Source: Chromohalobacter israelensis
GTDB taxonomy: Bacteria > Pseudomonadota > Gammaproteobacteria > Pseudomonadales > Halomonadaceae
Direction: 5' to 3'
Assembly (NCBI GenBank): GCA_000761475.1
Contig: JQNW01000008.1
Span: 62,001-126,000 of the forward strand
Length of the DNA stretch: 64,000 bases
This document shows, piece by piece, positions 35,268 to 49,378 of this stretch; the first letter of the stretch is position 1, and each line of letters begins with the position of its first letter. The notes beneath the pieces are model-generated. The model searched no databases. It was not told where the DNA came from and saw only the letters and a program-made list of their open reading frames with translations. The position numbers and the translations under genes are program-made.

Positions 35268-35339
35268 TTTACGCCCGGTAAACGTCATTACCTAACGTTA
35301 CGACATCACCCCACAACAACCACAATGGGAGTCAAGCAC

Positions 35340-36857
<1,518 letters not shown>

Positions 36858-36876
36858 CACGACACCATTGCAGGCC

Positions 36877-36919
36877 CAGCGTCCCCAATTGGTTATCTCT
36901 TGGGGCGCTGCTTTTCTTT
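36877..36919 (+). terminator. Rho-independent terminator after the porin
   Basis: An 11-bp stem with one bulged T (CAGCGTCCCCAA / TTGGGGCGCTG) is followed by CTTTTCTTT, starting 20 bp after the porin stop. It isolates malT transcription from the porin. Confidence 0.85.
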
Positions 36920-37013
36920 CCGTCCGGAGCTCAACGATTTACATGCCACTTCTTGCACCATGGTCTAAGATGGCCCAAATCATATTCAGTAACGCGCATA
37001 ATCGGCTCTCAGG

Positions 37014-37025
37014 TTAAACGTTTAA
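37014..37025. promoter_or_regulatory. LacI-type operator 3 before malT
   Basis: TTAAACGTTTAA is a perfect palindrome identical to the core of operator 2 and lies 18 bp before the malT start codon. Binding here would block malT transcription or initiation, tying the MalT regulon to the LacI regulator. Confidence 0.65.
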
Positions 37026-37043
37026 GACGTAGGCAGGTGCCAC

Positions 37044-39782
37044 TTGAACGCACGCAACCCCAACGAGCTGCAACCACTGATCGACGAGAAGCTTGCGCCA
37101 CCACCACTGCCGCCAGTGGTGGTGGCTCGCCCCCGTCTCAATGATCATTTCATACTCAACGAGCAGGTACGCTTGCTGGTATTGCAAGCCCCGCCTGGCT
37201 ACGGCAAGACCACGCTGATTGCCGAGCGGTTGCCCGCGCTGCAACAACCGGCTGTATGGCTGCGCCTGGATGATCGCGATAACGATCCCACACGCTTCAC
37301 CCGCTACTTCGCGGCGGCCTTGCGAACGCTATGTCGTGTGCACTTAGACATCGAGCTGCCCAACGTCACGCCTGATTTGCCCTTCAGTGAAGCCATCGAG
37401 CATTGGCTGTCGACGCTACCTGACCGAGCCCCATCTTGTCGGCTAGTGCTTGATGAATTCGAGCACCTCGATGCTCCCGAAACCTTGGTGGGACTGCGTT
37501 ACTGGCTCAAGCATCAACCGCGCTGGCTAACACTCACCGTGCTCTCGCGCATTCAGCCAGCGCTTGGTTTACCCCTATTACGCTTACGGGGCGAGCTCGA
37601 GGAGGTCACGCTTGATACCCTCGCCTTCGACCTGGAAGAAGCTCAAACCTTATGTGCAGAGCAGCTCGCCTTTCCTCCTTCTCGCGTAAGCCTTGAGCGT
37701 GCCATGCGGCGTGTCGAAGGATGGGCCATGGCGCTTAGTTGGTTAGTCGAGCGCACGACCACACGAGCCAGCTTCGACGCCTTACTCGAACGCCTCGGTG
37801 GCGACCATCCCGATTTTGTCGCCTGGTTCGACGAAATTCTCGCTGATAGCGTCGATGATGCAGATCGCCACTTATTGCTACAGCTCGGCGTATTATCCCG
37901 CTTCTCACCAGCACTCGTGGCACGATTGCTCGATGGCGGCAACCTATCGCAACGCCTGGAGGCACTGGAAAGCGCCGGGCTTTTCATTCATCGCCAGGAT
38001 CTTCACGATCAGTGGCGGCATTTTCATCCCCTGTTCGCGGGCTACCTGCGCCATCGCCGTCATGAGCTTAGCGTTGCCACTCAGCGCGAGCTGCATCGTC
38101 GCGCCGGCGAGGCTTGGCTGGCGCTGGGCGAGCCGGCGCTCGCCCTCCAGCAGACGATCGAGGCCGACGAGCCCGATGCCCTCGCTACCCTGCTCGAGAG
38201 CCACGGCCCGCACCTGCTGGCCAACGGCCACTTCGCCCTGCTCGCCCAGGCATTGGGCACGCTCGGCGAGCCACGGGTCTGCGTCTCGCCCCGGCTGACG
38301 CTGATCTACGGCTGGGTCACCCACGCCCAGTACCAGTTCACCGAAACCGCCCGCGCCATCGGCTGGATCGAGGCCCAGCAGGACGAGCCCGGCTGGCGGG
38401 AGCTCGCCGCCGAATTCGCCACCCTGCGCGCCCAACTGGCGATCAACCACGGCAACGCCGGGCTTGCCGCCCCCCTGGCCAAGGATGCCCTGGCGCTGCC
38501 GGCACGCTATCTCCCAGCGACGTCGGTCTCGGCGGGTGCGATCCTCTGCGAGGCCCGTTTCGTCCAGGGTCAGCTCGAGGAATCGCTGACCCGGGTCAAG
38601 GACGTGGTGCGCGATGCCCGACGCATCGGCGATGACCAGTTGCAACTCTGGGCCCTGTGTCACCAGTCCGAGACGCTGGTCGCCCAGGGCCGATTGCAGG
38701 CCGCCTACGACATCCAGGAGCAGGCCTTCTCGCTGCTCGAGGCCTGTCGGCTCGACCGCCTCCCGGTGGCCGAGTTCCTGTATCGTATTCGCAGTCAAAT
38801 ACTTTGGGAATGGCATCGCCTCGACGAATCCGAGCAGGCCGCCCTGGCCGGCATCGCCGTGCTCGACAGCCAGGGCGAGCGCTGGACGCTGCAGTGTCAC
38901 ATCAGCCTTGCCAAGGTGGCCCAGGCGCGCGGCGACCAGGCCCAGTGCGCCGATCACATCCGCCGACTGCGCAAGATCCTCGCCGACGGCGACTACCATA
39001 TCGACTGGCGCGCCAACGCCCACGCTGCCCTTCTTGCCTGGTGGCGCTCCACCGAGGACAAGGACGCGGTGGCCCGCTGGCTGGAAGAGGCCCCTCCCGT
39101 CGATCCCGACGGCGCCAGCAACCATTTCGCCCAATGCAACGGACGCAACCACGCCCGCGCGCTGACCCTGCTCGGCCATTACGCCCAGGCCCGGGAGTTG
39201 CTCGAACGGCTCGAGGTCCAGACGCAGCGCTTCGGACTGGTGACCGACGCCAATCGCAATCGCCTCTGCCTCGCCGATCTCGCCTGGCACGCCGGCGATC
39301 CCGCCGCGGCACTCGATCATCTGGCCGTCGCCCTGGAACTGGCCGGGCGGACCGCGCTCACCGGCAGTTTCCTGCGCCTTGGCCGGCCGCTGGTCGAGAT
39401 GCTTCAGGCACTGCTCGCCGAACGCGAGCTCGACGCCCTGAGCCGGCCACGCGCCGAACGGCTACTCAGGCTGGCCGAACGCCAGCGCGATTTCGGCAAT
39501 GCCGTGCGGCTGATGCTCGACGAGACGATGATCGCCGACATCGTCGCCCGCCCCGATGTTCCCGAACTGATCCGAACCTCGCCACTGACCCGCCGCGAAT
39601 GGCAGATCCTGGGGCTGATCCACGCCGGGCTCTCCAACGAGCAGATCGCCGAGCAGCTCTCGGTCGCCCCGACCACCATCAAGACGCACATCCGCAGCCT
39701 CTACCAGAAGCAGAACATCCGCCGCCGCGACGAGGCGATCGCGCTGGCCGGCGAGCTGCTCTCACGCATCGAGGGGCAGTGA
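37044..39782 (+). CDS. malT: MalT-type LuxR-family transcriptional activator, apparently mosaic
   Basis: The 912-residue signal-transduction ATPase (STAND class) has Walker A APPGYGKTT near residue 53, an ATPase domain to about residue 250, a long helical repeat sensor region and a C-terminal LuxR helix-turn-helix (LTRREWQILGLIHAGLSNEQ, then VAPTTIKTHIRSLYQK). E. coli MalT has 901 residues and is activated by maltotriose and ATP. TTG is the start because a TAG closes the frame 18 bases upstream and AGGCAGGTG precedes it. Codon use shifts from mild to GC-extreme near 38060-38110, inside the gene. Exact MalT boxes occur at 39802 and 49255. Confidence 0.92.
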   Translation: MNARNPNELQPLIDEKLAPPPLPPVVVARPRLNDHFILNEQVRLLVLQAPPGYGKTTLIAERLPALQQPAVWLRLDDRDNDPTRFTRYFAAALRTLCRVHLDIELPNVTPDLPFSEAIEHWLSTLPDRAPSCRLVLDEFEHLDAPETLVGLRYWLKHQPRWLTLTVLSRIQPALGLPLLRLRGELEEVTLDTLAFDLEEAQTLCAEQLAFPPSRVSLERAMRRVEGWAMALSWLVERTTTRASFDALLERLGGDHPDFVAWFDEILADSVDDADRHLLLQLGVLSRFSPALVARLLDGGNLSQRLEALESAGLFIHRQDLHDQWRHFHPLFAGYLRHRRHELSVATQRELHRRAGEAWLALGEPALALQQTIEADEPDALATLLESHGPHLLANGHFALLAQALGTLGEPRVCVSPRLTLIYGWVTHAQYQFTETARAIGWIEAQQDEPGWRELAAEFATLRAQLAINHGNAGLAAPLAKDALALPARYLPATSVSAGAILCEARFVQGQLEESLTRVKDVVRDARRIGDDQLQLWALCHQSETLVAQGRLQAAYDIQEQAFSLLEACRLDRLPVAEFLYRIRSQILWEWHRLDESEQAALAGIAVLDSQGERWTLQCHISLAKVAQARGDQAQCADHIRRLRKILADGDYHIDWRANAHAALLAWWRSTEDKDAVARWLEEAPPVDPDGASNHFAQCNGRNHARALTLLGHYAQARELLERLEVQTQRFGLVTDANRNRLCLADLAWHAGDPAAALDHLAVALELAGRTALTGSFLRLGRPLVEMLQALLAERELDALSRPRAERLLRLAERQRDFGNAVRLMLDETMIADIVARPDVPELIRTSPLTRREWQILGLIHAGLSNEQIAEQLSVAPTTIKTHIRSLYQKQNIRRRDEAIALAGELLSRIEGQ

Positions 39783-39801
39783 TCCCCCTTGCCACCGCCC
39801 A

Positions 39802-39811
39802 CCTCCTCCCC
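39802..39811 (-). promoter_or_regulatory. MalT box before the glucosidase-malK operon
   Basis: The plus strand reads CCTCCTCCCC, the exact complement of the MalT consensus form GGGGAGGAGG. It lies in the 156-bp gap between malT and the GH13 copy 4 start. A hairpin CATCCTCC / GGAGGATG (39827-39846) lies just downstream and may end malT transcription. Confidence 0.55.
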
Positions 39812-39938
39812 CCGGCTACGCCCGCCCATCCTCCGGCGGGAGGATGCCCGCCCTGCCGGCTGTCGCCACCATGAGCGTCGACGCAACGACAACGCCCTCC
39901 CGCTCAGGCGCGACGGGGCTCGACAAGGACAACGGCAA

Positions 39939-41602
39939 ATGACAGTGACTGCAAATGGCATCGGCGGCCATGGCCAGGATTGGTGGCGCGGGGCGGTGAT
40001 CTATCAGATCTACCCGCGCAGCTTCATGGATGCCAGCGGCGACGGCATCGGCGATCTTCAGGGAGTGATCGAGCGACTCGACTACATCGCCGCACTGGGT
40101 GTCGACGCCATCTGGCTCTCGCCCTTCTTCACCTCGCCGATGAAGGACTTCGGCTACGACGTCAGCGACTACCGTGGCGTCGACCCGATGTTCGGCACCC
40201 TGGCCGACTTCGACCGGCTCGTCGAAGCCGCCCATGCGCGCGGGCTCAAGGTGACCATCGACCAGGTGCTCTCGCACACCTCGGACCAGCACCCGTGGTT
40301 CCTGGAAAGTCGCGACAGTCGCGACAACCCCCGCGCCGACTGGTACGTGTGGGCCGACCCGCGGCCCGATGGTTCGCCGCCCACCAACTGGCAGTCGATC
40401 TTCGGCGGCAGCGCCTGGCAATGGGACACCCGCCGCTGCCAGTACTATCTGCACAATTTCCTGGTCGAGCAGCCCGATCTCAATTTCCGCAACCCGCGGG
40501 TGGTCGAGGCCATTCTCGGTGAGGTGCGCTTCTGGCTCGAGCGTGGCGTCGACGGCTTCCGGCTCGATGCGGTCAATTTCTGCACCCATGGCGAACTCAA
40601 GGACAACCCCCCTCGCGAGGAACTCGCCGAAGGCTTCATCGGCGTACGGCCCGACAATCCCTACGGCTTCCAGCGCCATATTTATGACAAGACCCAGCCG
40701 GAGAATCTCGACTTCCTCGAGAAGCTGCGCGCGCTGCTCGACGAGTATCCCGGCACCACCAGCGTCGGCGAGGTCGGCGACGACGACTCGCTGGCCGTGA
40801 TGGCCGAGTACACCCAAGGCGGCAAGCGACTGCACATGGCCTACTCCTTCGACCTGCTCGGCGAGCGTCACGACGCGGCATTCCTGCATCGCACGCTGAC
40901 CGCCATGGAAGCGCGGATCGGCGACGGCTGGCCGTGCTGGGCGCTCGGCAATCACGACGTGACACGCCTGGCCACGCGCTGGGATGCCGAAGGCGACCCG
41001 GCGGCACTGCGCCTCTACCTGGCCTTCCTGCTCACCCAGCGCGGCAGCGTCTGTCTCTACCAGGGCGAGGAACTGGGCCTTGGCGAGGCGCAGCTCGCCT
41101 TCGAGCAACTGGTCGACCCCGCGGGCATCACCTTCTGGCCGGCCTACAAAGGTCGTGATGGCTGCCGCACGCCCCAGCCCTGGCAGGCGAAAGCGCCACA
41201 CGCCGGTTTCAGCCCGGCAGCGCCCTGGCTGCCGGTGCCCGCGGCGCATCAGGCACTGGCCGTCGACCGCCAGGAGGCCGACCCGGACTCGCTGCTCCAC
41301 GCCTACCGGGACTTCCTGACCTTCCGCCGCAGCCAACCGGCGCTCATCAAGGGCGATATCCGCTACCATCCGGTACGCAACGGCGTGCTCTGCCTGGAGC
41401 GTCGCCTGCCCGGTGGCGGCGAGCGCCTGCTGATCGCGCTCAACTTTACCGCGCAACCGCGTGAGCTGGGGGCACCGCACTCGGCCACGGCCATCGCCTC
41501 GGCGCCGGCGTGGGTCGAAGGACGCTGGGCCGACGGCACGCTCTCCCTCCCGGCGCACGGCATCGCGATCGGCCACTGCGCAGACGACGAGGAGACGGCA
41601 CC

Positions 41603-41615
<13 letters not shown>
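39939..41615 (+). CDS. Cytoplasmic alpha-glucosidase, GH13 (copy 4)
   Basis: The 558-residue protein starts at ATG 39939 (AAGGA upstream), 14 codons before WWRGAVIYQIYPRSF. Catalytic residues: Asp in GFRLDAVNF, Glu in SVGEVGDDD, Asp in LGNHDVTRL. It is nearly identical to copy 2 (26195) across the barrel and differs mainly in the C-terminal domain. It overlaps malK by 13 bp and so belongs to the MalT-type operon. Its role would be hydrolysis of malto-oligosaccharides brought in by MalEFGK. Confidence 0.93.
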
Positions 41616-42730
<1,115 letters not shown>

Positions 42731-42745
42731 CGATTCAACTCCCGG

Positions 42746-42787
42746 AACGCCATGCCCCCCGGCCGATCGGCCGGGGGGCATGGCGTT
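42746..42787. terminator. Bidirectional terminator between malK and malM
   Basis: A perfect 42-nt palindrome (arm AACGCCATGCCCCCCGGCC, loop GATC) separates the convergent malK and malM genes. Its last base is the first base of the malM stop triplet on the plus strand. Either strand would form the same stem of about 19 bp; the T tracts are short. Confidence 0.8.
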
Positions 42788-43719
42788 CACGATGCGCGCC
42801 TGGCCATGGCGCTATGAAAGCGTCGCTCGCTAGCGTGATGGCTTCGCTCAGCGCTGCTCGAGCTGCTCGGCGAGCCAGGCGCGGGTACCGGCATGGCCGG
42901 GGCGAGCGCGGCACGAATCAGGCGTCGGAAGTCGATACCCTCGAGGGCTCCGGCATCGCGTGAGGGGGTACTGCCGGCCGCCATCGCCGTCTGACGCGGT
43001 GCCTCGATGACGCTGGGCGCGTCATCATCGGACAGGTCATCACCGATCAAGGGGGCCAGTATCCCCGTCGCTTCGCCCAGCGGACGCACCTCGACACGCA
43101 CCTCGCCGCTAGCGCGGTGGGCAGCCTTGGGGTTGACCACCGGCGGTTCCGCCAGGTGGCGGGCCCGGGCCTCGATGCGTGCGGGATGCAGCAGTTCGGT
43201 TCGCGCCGCCAGGGCCTCGTCGCTGGTGGTGATCAGCACCCGATCGGCACCCGTGCCCGGTGACACCGCGAAGCCCAGTGTCAGCCGGTCGCCCTGAAAG
43301 CCGAGCGCCGAGTGATACTCGAACTCGCGCCAGTCGAAACGGCGCTGCACCTCCCCCCGGGCATCGAGCAGCACCACCACTGGGGCGAACACCTGCGGCT
43401 CGCCATCGGCGTCGCGCGTCACCTGGCTGGTCAAGGTAACGCGCAACGGCCCCTGGCGATGCGGCAGTGCCAACAGGTGAAACGGCGCCTTGCCGCCGGC
43501 AAAGGCATGCACCGGGGTATCGGGGCCGAAGCGCAGCGTCAGGGACTGACGGGCATCGACCGCCGTGGCAGGCAAGTCGCCGAGCCCCGCCGTGCAGCAG
43601 TCATCGGCACGCGTGAGCCAGGCATCGTCGGCGGGTGTCGAGGGGCGTTCCGCGGACGCGGCGCAGCCCGCCAGCAGGGCGGCACAAAGCGCGGTCAAGG
43701 TCAGGCGCGGGAGGAACAT
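42787..43719 (-). CDS. malM: Maltose operon periplasmic lipoprotein MalM
   Basis: The 310-residue protein has a lipobox LLAGC (Cys near residue 19) and MalM-like segments: CCTAGLGDLP, FAGGKAPFHLLALP, RFDWREFEYHSAL, and RVLITTSDEALAARTELLHP. E. coli MalM is 306 residues and its role is unclear. The C-terminal 40 residues are Ser/Pro/Arg-rich and probably disordered. It lies downstream of lamB with a hairpin between them, as in the enterobacterial lamB-malM order. Confidence 0.85.
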   Translation of the reverse strand: MFLPRLTLTALCAALLAGCAASAERPSTPADDAWLTRADDCCTAGLGDLPATAVDARQSLTLRFGPDTPVHAFAGGKAPFHLLALPHRQGPLRVTLTSQVTRDADGEPQVFAPVVVLLDARGEVQRRFDWREFEYHSALGFQGDRLTLGFAVSPGTGADRVLITTSDEALAARTELLHPARIEARARHLAEPPVVNPKAAHRASGEVRVEVRPLGEATGILAPLIGDDLSDDDAPSVIEAPRQTAMAAGSTPSRDAGALEGIDFRRLIRAALAPAMPVPAPGSPSSSSSAERSHHASERRFHSAMARRAS

Positions 43720-43734
43720 CGCGATCTCCTTGCG

Positions 43735-43762
43735 AAAAATGCCGGCCTCCGTGGAGACCGGC
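43735..43762 (-). terminator. Intercistronic terminator-like hairpin between lamB and malM
   Basis: On the minus strand a 10-bp stem with one wobble (GCCGGTCTCC / GGAGGCCGGC) is followed by ATTTTTCG. It may reduce malM expression relative to lamB. Confidence 0.6.
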
Positions 43763-43812
43763 CAATGAACGATCGAACCGTCACTATCGGATGCAGGTAA
43801 CGAACCGGACGA

Positions 43813-45406
<1,594 letters not shown>

Positions 45407-46297
45407 CTAGCCCTTGACGCCACCGGCAGTCAGGCCACCGACGATCCAGCGCTGACACAGCAGGAAGGCCACGGTGATCGGCAGCCCGGAAAGCACTGCG
45501 GCAGCCGCGAAGTCCCCCCAGCGCTGGTTGTGGTCGGACAGATACTGCTGGGCTCCCACGGCGAGCGTCAGCTTGTTCTCGTCGAGCAGCAGCACCGAGG
45601 CCATGGGGTACTCCATGATCGACATGATGAAGGCGAGGATGAAGACCACCATCAGGATCGGCACGGAGAGCGGCAGGAGGATGTGCCGAAACGCCTGCCA
45701 GGTGCTGGCGCCGTCGACCATCGCCGCCTCCTCCAGCGAGCCGTCGATCGACTCGAAATAGCCCTTGATCGTCCAGATGTGCAGGGCCACCCCGCCCAGC
45801 GAGGCGACGATCAGTGCGCCGTGGGTGTTGATACCCAGCCAGGTCACGTACTCGCCGAGACGGTCGAACAGCGCATAGAGCGCCACCAGCGAAAGCACCG
45901 GCGGAAACATCTGGAAGATCAGCATGCCCTTGAGGATCGGCGCCTTGCCGGCGAAGCGCATGCGCGCGAAGGCATAGGCGCTGGTGGTCGAGAGCAGCAG
46001 GATCAACAGCGACGAGCTGACCGCCACCTTGATCGAGTTCCACAGCCAGAGCAGTACCGGGAATGGCGGCTGCACCACACTCCCATCGGGCCGCTCCCAG
46101 GGGATGCCCAGCGCCAGCGACCAGTGCTCCAGCGAGAAGTCATGGGGGATCAGGTTGCCGGTGGCGAAGTTGCCCTGACGAAACGAGATCGAGATCACCA
46201 GCAGCAATGGAAACACCACCAGCGCGACGAAGACCAGCAAGGCCAGATGCGCGACCAGCCTGCGGCGGCGAATCGAACGGGGTTGGACCATGGGCAT
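45407..46297 (-). CDS. malG: Maltose ABC permease MalG
   Basis: The 296-residue protein equals E. coli MalG in length. It has six membrane helices, the EAA loop [20 protein letters not shown] and the terminal [12 protein letters not shown] periplasmic loop after helix 1 carries [20 protein letters not shown] as in MalG. AGGAGA precedes ATG at 46297, 11 bp after malF. It forms the membrane channel with MalF. Confidence 0.94.
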   Translation of the reverse strand: MPMVQPRSIRRRRLVAHLALLVFVALVVFPLLLVISISFRQGNFATGNLIPHDFSLEHWSLALGIPWERPDGSVVQPPFPVLLWLWNSIKVAVSSSLLILLLSTTSAYAFARMRFAGKAPILKGMLIFQMFPPVLSLVALYALFDRLGEYVTWLGINTHGALIVASLGGVALHIWTIKGYFESIDGSLEEAAMVDGASTWQAFRHILLPLSVPILMVVFILAFIMSIMEYPMASVLLLDENKLTLAVGAQQYLSDHNQRWGDFAAAAVLSGLPITVAFLLCQRWIVGGLTAGGVKG

Positions 46298-46308
46298 GGG
46301 CGTGTCTC

Positions 46309-47895
46309 CTAGACCTTGACCTTGGTAAGCCGCAGATTGAGCAGCGAGAGCGCCGCCACCACCACGAAGATCAGCGTGGCGATCGCCGCCGCCAGGCCGA
46401 AGTTCTGGCCGGCATCCTGGAAGGCGATGCGGTAGGTGTAGCTGACCAGCAGATCGGTGGTCCCGGCCGGCGTGCTAGCGCCGATGATGTCCGGGGCCCC
46501 GCCGGTGAGCAGGGTGATCAGCACGAAGTTGTTGAAGTTGAAGGCGAAGGCCGCGATCAGCAGCGGCGTCAGCGGCTTGATGATCAGCGGCAGCGTGATG
46601 CGGAACAGATTGGTCAGCGGCCCGCCGCCATCCACCGCCGAGGCCTCGTAGAGATCCCGCGGGATCGACTGGATCAGCCCCATGCACAGCAGCAGCATGT
46701 AGGGGTAGCCCAGCCAGGTATTGACGATCAGCAGCATGCCGCGCGCCAGCCACGGGTCGGTGAACCAGTCGGGGCTGATGCCGAACAGCGACTCCAGGAT
46801 CAGGTTTATCTCGCCGTACTGCTGATTGAACATGCCCTTGAAGATCAAAATCGAGATGAACGCCGGCACCGCGTAGGGCAGGATCAGCAGCGTGCGGTAG
46901 GTGGCCTTGCCGCCCAACTGGTCCCACTGCAGCAGCGAGGCCAGCACGAAGCCCACCGTCAGGGTGAACACCACGGTCAGGGCGGCGAAGGCGAAGGTCC
47001 AGACGAAGATCTGCAGGAAGGGGCCGCGTACCGCCGGGTCGAACAGCACCCGTTGGTAGTTGTCGAGGCCCACCGCCACCGGCCAGCCCGGGGTGATGCG
47101 CTGCCCGTCGTCGGTGACGAAAAAGCCGCTCGCCGGATCCGGCGTGAGCGTGCCCCCGGTCTTGCGGTCGCTCAGCGTGCCGTCGTCGTTGGCCCGATAG
47201 CGCGACTGGATCGGCGCGAAGTCGCGCAACCCGGCCAGGCGCAGCTCGGTGCCGTCCGGGGCGACCAGGGTCAGCTCGCCCAGCGCCTGGCGGTTACGGA
47301 TCACCGCACGCACGCCCAGCGGCTCGGCGTCGGGCGGCGCGCTGGCGGCTTTCAGAGGCAGCGTAGCGGGGGCCTCGTCGAGGCGGACCGGTGGGCTGAT
47401 CAGGTCTTCCACCCGCGAGTCGGTGCCGTCCCCGGCCGCACGGGAGCCAGAAAGGAACAGTTGCACGCGCGAATCACCGGCGGCGAAGAGCTGGAAACTG
47501 AAGGTCTCGCCCGGCACCCGGTAGGTCTCGGCGAGCAGTTGCTCACGCACGCGCTGCTCGCTCAGCAGGTTGCTCGAGCTGTAGTTGCTGAAGCTGATGC
47601 CGATCGTGTAGAGCAGCGGAAAGATCACGAACACGCCCATTCCCGCCAGGGCAGGAAAGACATAGCGGTGACTCATCAACTGCCGCCGCGTGAAGACGAT
47701 CGCCAGAGCGGCGTCGAGCACCAGAAACAGCAGCGCGAACATCCACTGGCCATTGAGGTAGAAGCCTACCACCAGCCATAGCAGCGCCAGGGTCAACAGC
47801 GCCATCAGCGCGCGCATCGCCCAGCGGGAATAGCGCTCGCCGGTATGGCGCGAGCGATGGCGCGGCAGGCCGCGCGAGGCGTTGGTCGTATACAT
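46309..47895 (-). CDS. malF: Maltose ABC permease MalF
   Basis: The 528-residue permease has eight membrane helices and the large periplasmic P2 loop (residues about 90-270) that defines MalF and touches the binding protein. The EAA loop is [21 protein letters not shown]. coli MalF has 514 residues. ATG at 47895 gives MYTTNASRG; the frame stays open upstream toward malE but without MalF-like sequence, and no good ribosome site is seen. It lies 64 bp after malE. Confidence 0.93.
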   Translation of the reverse strand: MYTTNASRGLPRHRSRHTGERYSRWAMRALMALLTLALLWLVVGFYLNGQWMFALLFLVLDAALAIVFTRRQLMSHRYVFPALAGMGVFVIFPLLYTIGISFSNYSSSNLLSEQRVREQLLAETYRVPGETFSFQLFAAGDSRVQLFLSGSRAAGDGTDSRVEDLISPPVRLDEAPATLPLKAASAPPDAEPLGVRAVIRNRQALGELTLVAPDGTELRLAGLRDFAPIQSRYRANDDGTLSDRKTGGTLTPDPASGFFVTDDGQRITPGWPVAVGLDNYQRVLFDPAVRGPFLQIFVWTFAFAALTVVFTLTVGFVLASLLQWDQLGGKATYRTLLILPYAVPAFISILIFKGMFNQQYGEINLILESLFGISPDWFTDPWLARGMLLIVNTWLGYPYMLLLCMGLIQSIPRDLYEASAVDGGGPLTNLFRITLPLIIKPLTPLLIAAFAFNFNNFVLITLLTGGAPDIIGASTPAGTTDLLVSYTYRIAFQDAGQNFGLAAAIATLIFVVVAALSLLNLRLTKVKV

Positions 47896-47959
47896 GGAGA
47901 TCACCGGACGGCGCGCCGACCAGGCGCCCCGACGGGCACCGGACCGGCGCGAACGCGGG

Positions 47960-49153
47960 TTATTGAATGGAAGTGCGAATGCGCTCGGCGGCGGCATCGA
48001 GCGCCGCCTGTGGCGCCTGGCGACCGCTGCCGATGTTCTGCAACGCCGGCTTCATCGCCGACCAGAACGCCCCCATCTCGGGGATATTGGGCATCGGGTC
48101 GCCCGCCTGGGCATTCGCCAGAGTGGCGGCGATCTTCGGATCGCGAGCCAGCTCCTGCTGGTAGACCTTGTTGGCCACCGCGCCCAGCGAGCCATCACTG
48201 TTGAAGGTCTTGAGCCCTTCGCGGGTGAGCAGATAGTTCTCGAGGAACTCGGTGGCCAGCAGCTTGTTCGGCGAGGCGGCGTTGATCATCGCCGTCGTCA
48301 CCCCGAACATCGGCTTGGCACGCTCGTCACCCACCTTGGGCAGCAACGCCACCCCGAAGTCGATGCCGCTGCGCTCGAGATTGCCCCAGGCCCAGGGGCC
48401 GCTGATCATGGTCGCCACCTCACCCTTGTTGAACCGCGTGTCCATGATGTTGTAGTCCGTGCCTTCCGGCAGCACACCGTTCTCGATCAGTTCGCGCAAC
48501 CGCTTGGCGCCCTGGACCGCACCGGGGTCGTTGACCCCGATGTCACTCACGTCATAACCCTCGGCGGTGTGCTTGAAGGGATACCCACCGTTGGCGGCGA
48601 GCAGCGGCCAGCCGTAGTAGGGTTCACCGTAGTCGAAGAGAATCGCCTTCTTGCCCTGCTTTTCGAGCCTGGCGTCGAGTTTCGCCAGCTCGTCGAAGCT
48701 CTGCGGCGGCTTGTCGACCAGGGCCTTGTTGTAGATCAGACCGATCGACTCCACCGAGATCGGATAACCGTAGCTCTGACCGTTCCAGCCGGTGGCATCC
48801 CAGGTGAAGTCGAAATAGCGGCTCTGGAATTCGTCATCCGGCTTGACCGGTGCGAGCAGGCCGCTCTGCGCCCATTCGCCCAGCCGGTCATGAGCCCACA
48901 TGACGATATCCGGCCCCTGACCGCTGCCGGCCGCCTGCGGGAATCGGTCGGTCAGGTTGTCGGGATTGACGATATCGACCCTGATGCCGGTCTCGTCCTC
49001 GAACTGGCGAGCCAGCTGACGAATTCCTCCGGGCCCCTTGTTGTCGCCCATCCACACGGTCAGGGCATCGTCCTCGAAGGCCTGGGCCGGCAGCGCGACG
49101 GCGCCCAGGGCCAGCGCGAGAAGCGAAACGGCGAAACTGTGACGTGCTTGCAT
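47960..49153 (-). CDS. malE: Maltose-binding protein MalE
   Basis: The 397-residue precursor matches E. coli MalE (396) in length. The signal peptide is FAVSLLALALGAVALPAQA, and mature sequence includes LTVWMGDNKGPGGIRQLARQ, PDIVMWAHDRLGEWAQSGLL, YGYPISVESIGLIYNK, and the C-terminal IPEMGAFWSAMKPALQNI. Start choice between ATG 49153 and ATG 49165 is open; the first gives a compact signal peptide. It captures maltose and maltodextrins for MalFGK. The promoter region is shared with the divergent amylase and contains a perfect MalT box. Confidence 0.94.
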   Translation of the reverse strand: MQARHSFAVSLLALALGAVALPAQAFEDDALTVWMGDNKGPGGIRQLARQFEDETGIRVDIVNPDNLTDRFPQAAGSGQGPDIVMWAHDRLGEWAQSGLLAPVKPDDEFQSRYFDFTWDATGWNGQSYGYPISVESIGLIYNKALVDKPPQSFDELAKLDARLEKQGKKAILFDYGEPYYGWPLLAANGGYPFKHTAEGYDVSDIGVNDPGAVQGAKRLRELIENGVLPEGTDYNIMDTRFNKGEVATMISGPWAWGNLERSGIDFGVALLPKVGDERAKPMFGVTTAMINAASPNKLLATEFLENYLLTREGLKTFNSDGSLGAVANKVYQQELARDPKIAATLANAQAGDPMPNIPEMGAFWSAMKPALQNIGSGRQAPQAALDAAAERIRTSIQ

Positions 49154-49254
49154 CGGTGAGAGCATCCTTTGTTGTTGTCCCAATCACGCCGTGTCCCGAC
49201 AGCGTGCGGGCACGGCACTCCAGGCAAGAGCCTCGCCAATCCCGGGCCCGCCTT

Positions 49255-49264
49255 CCTCATCCCC
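49255..49264 (-). promoter_or_regulatory. MalT box between malE and the amylase gene
   Basis: The plus strand reads CCTCATCCCC, exactly complementary to the MalT consensus GGGGATGAGG, oriented toward malE. It is 102 bp from the malE start and 115 bp from the amylase start, so it could serve either promoter. A related GGGGCGTAG occurs at about 49269. Confidence 0.65.
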
Positions 49265-49378
49265 GGCCGGGGCGTAGCCGGCGTAGGGCGATGGCGTAGC
49301 CGGGCCTGTCGCGGAAGGATTCGCCGTTCGGGCTCGCCGGCTAGCATGGTCGGACATCGATTTCCGAGGAGACATGCC

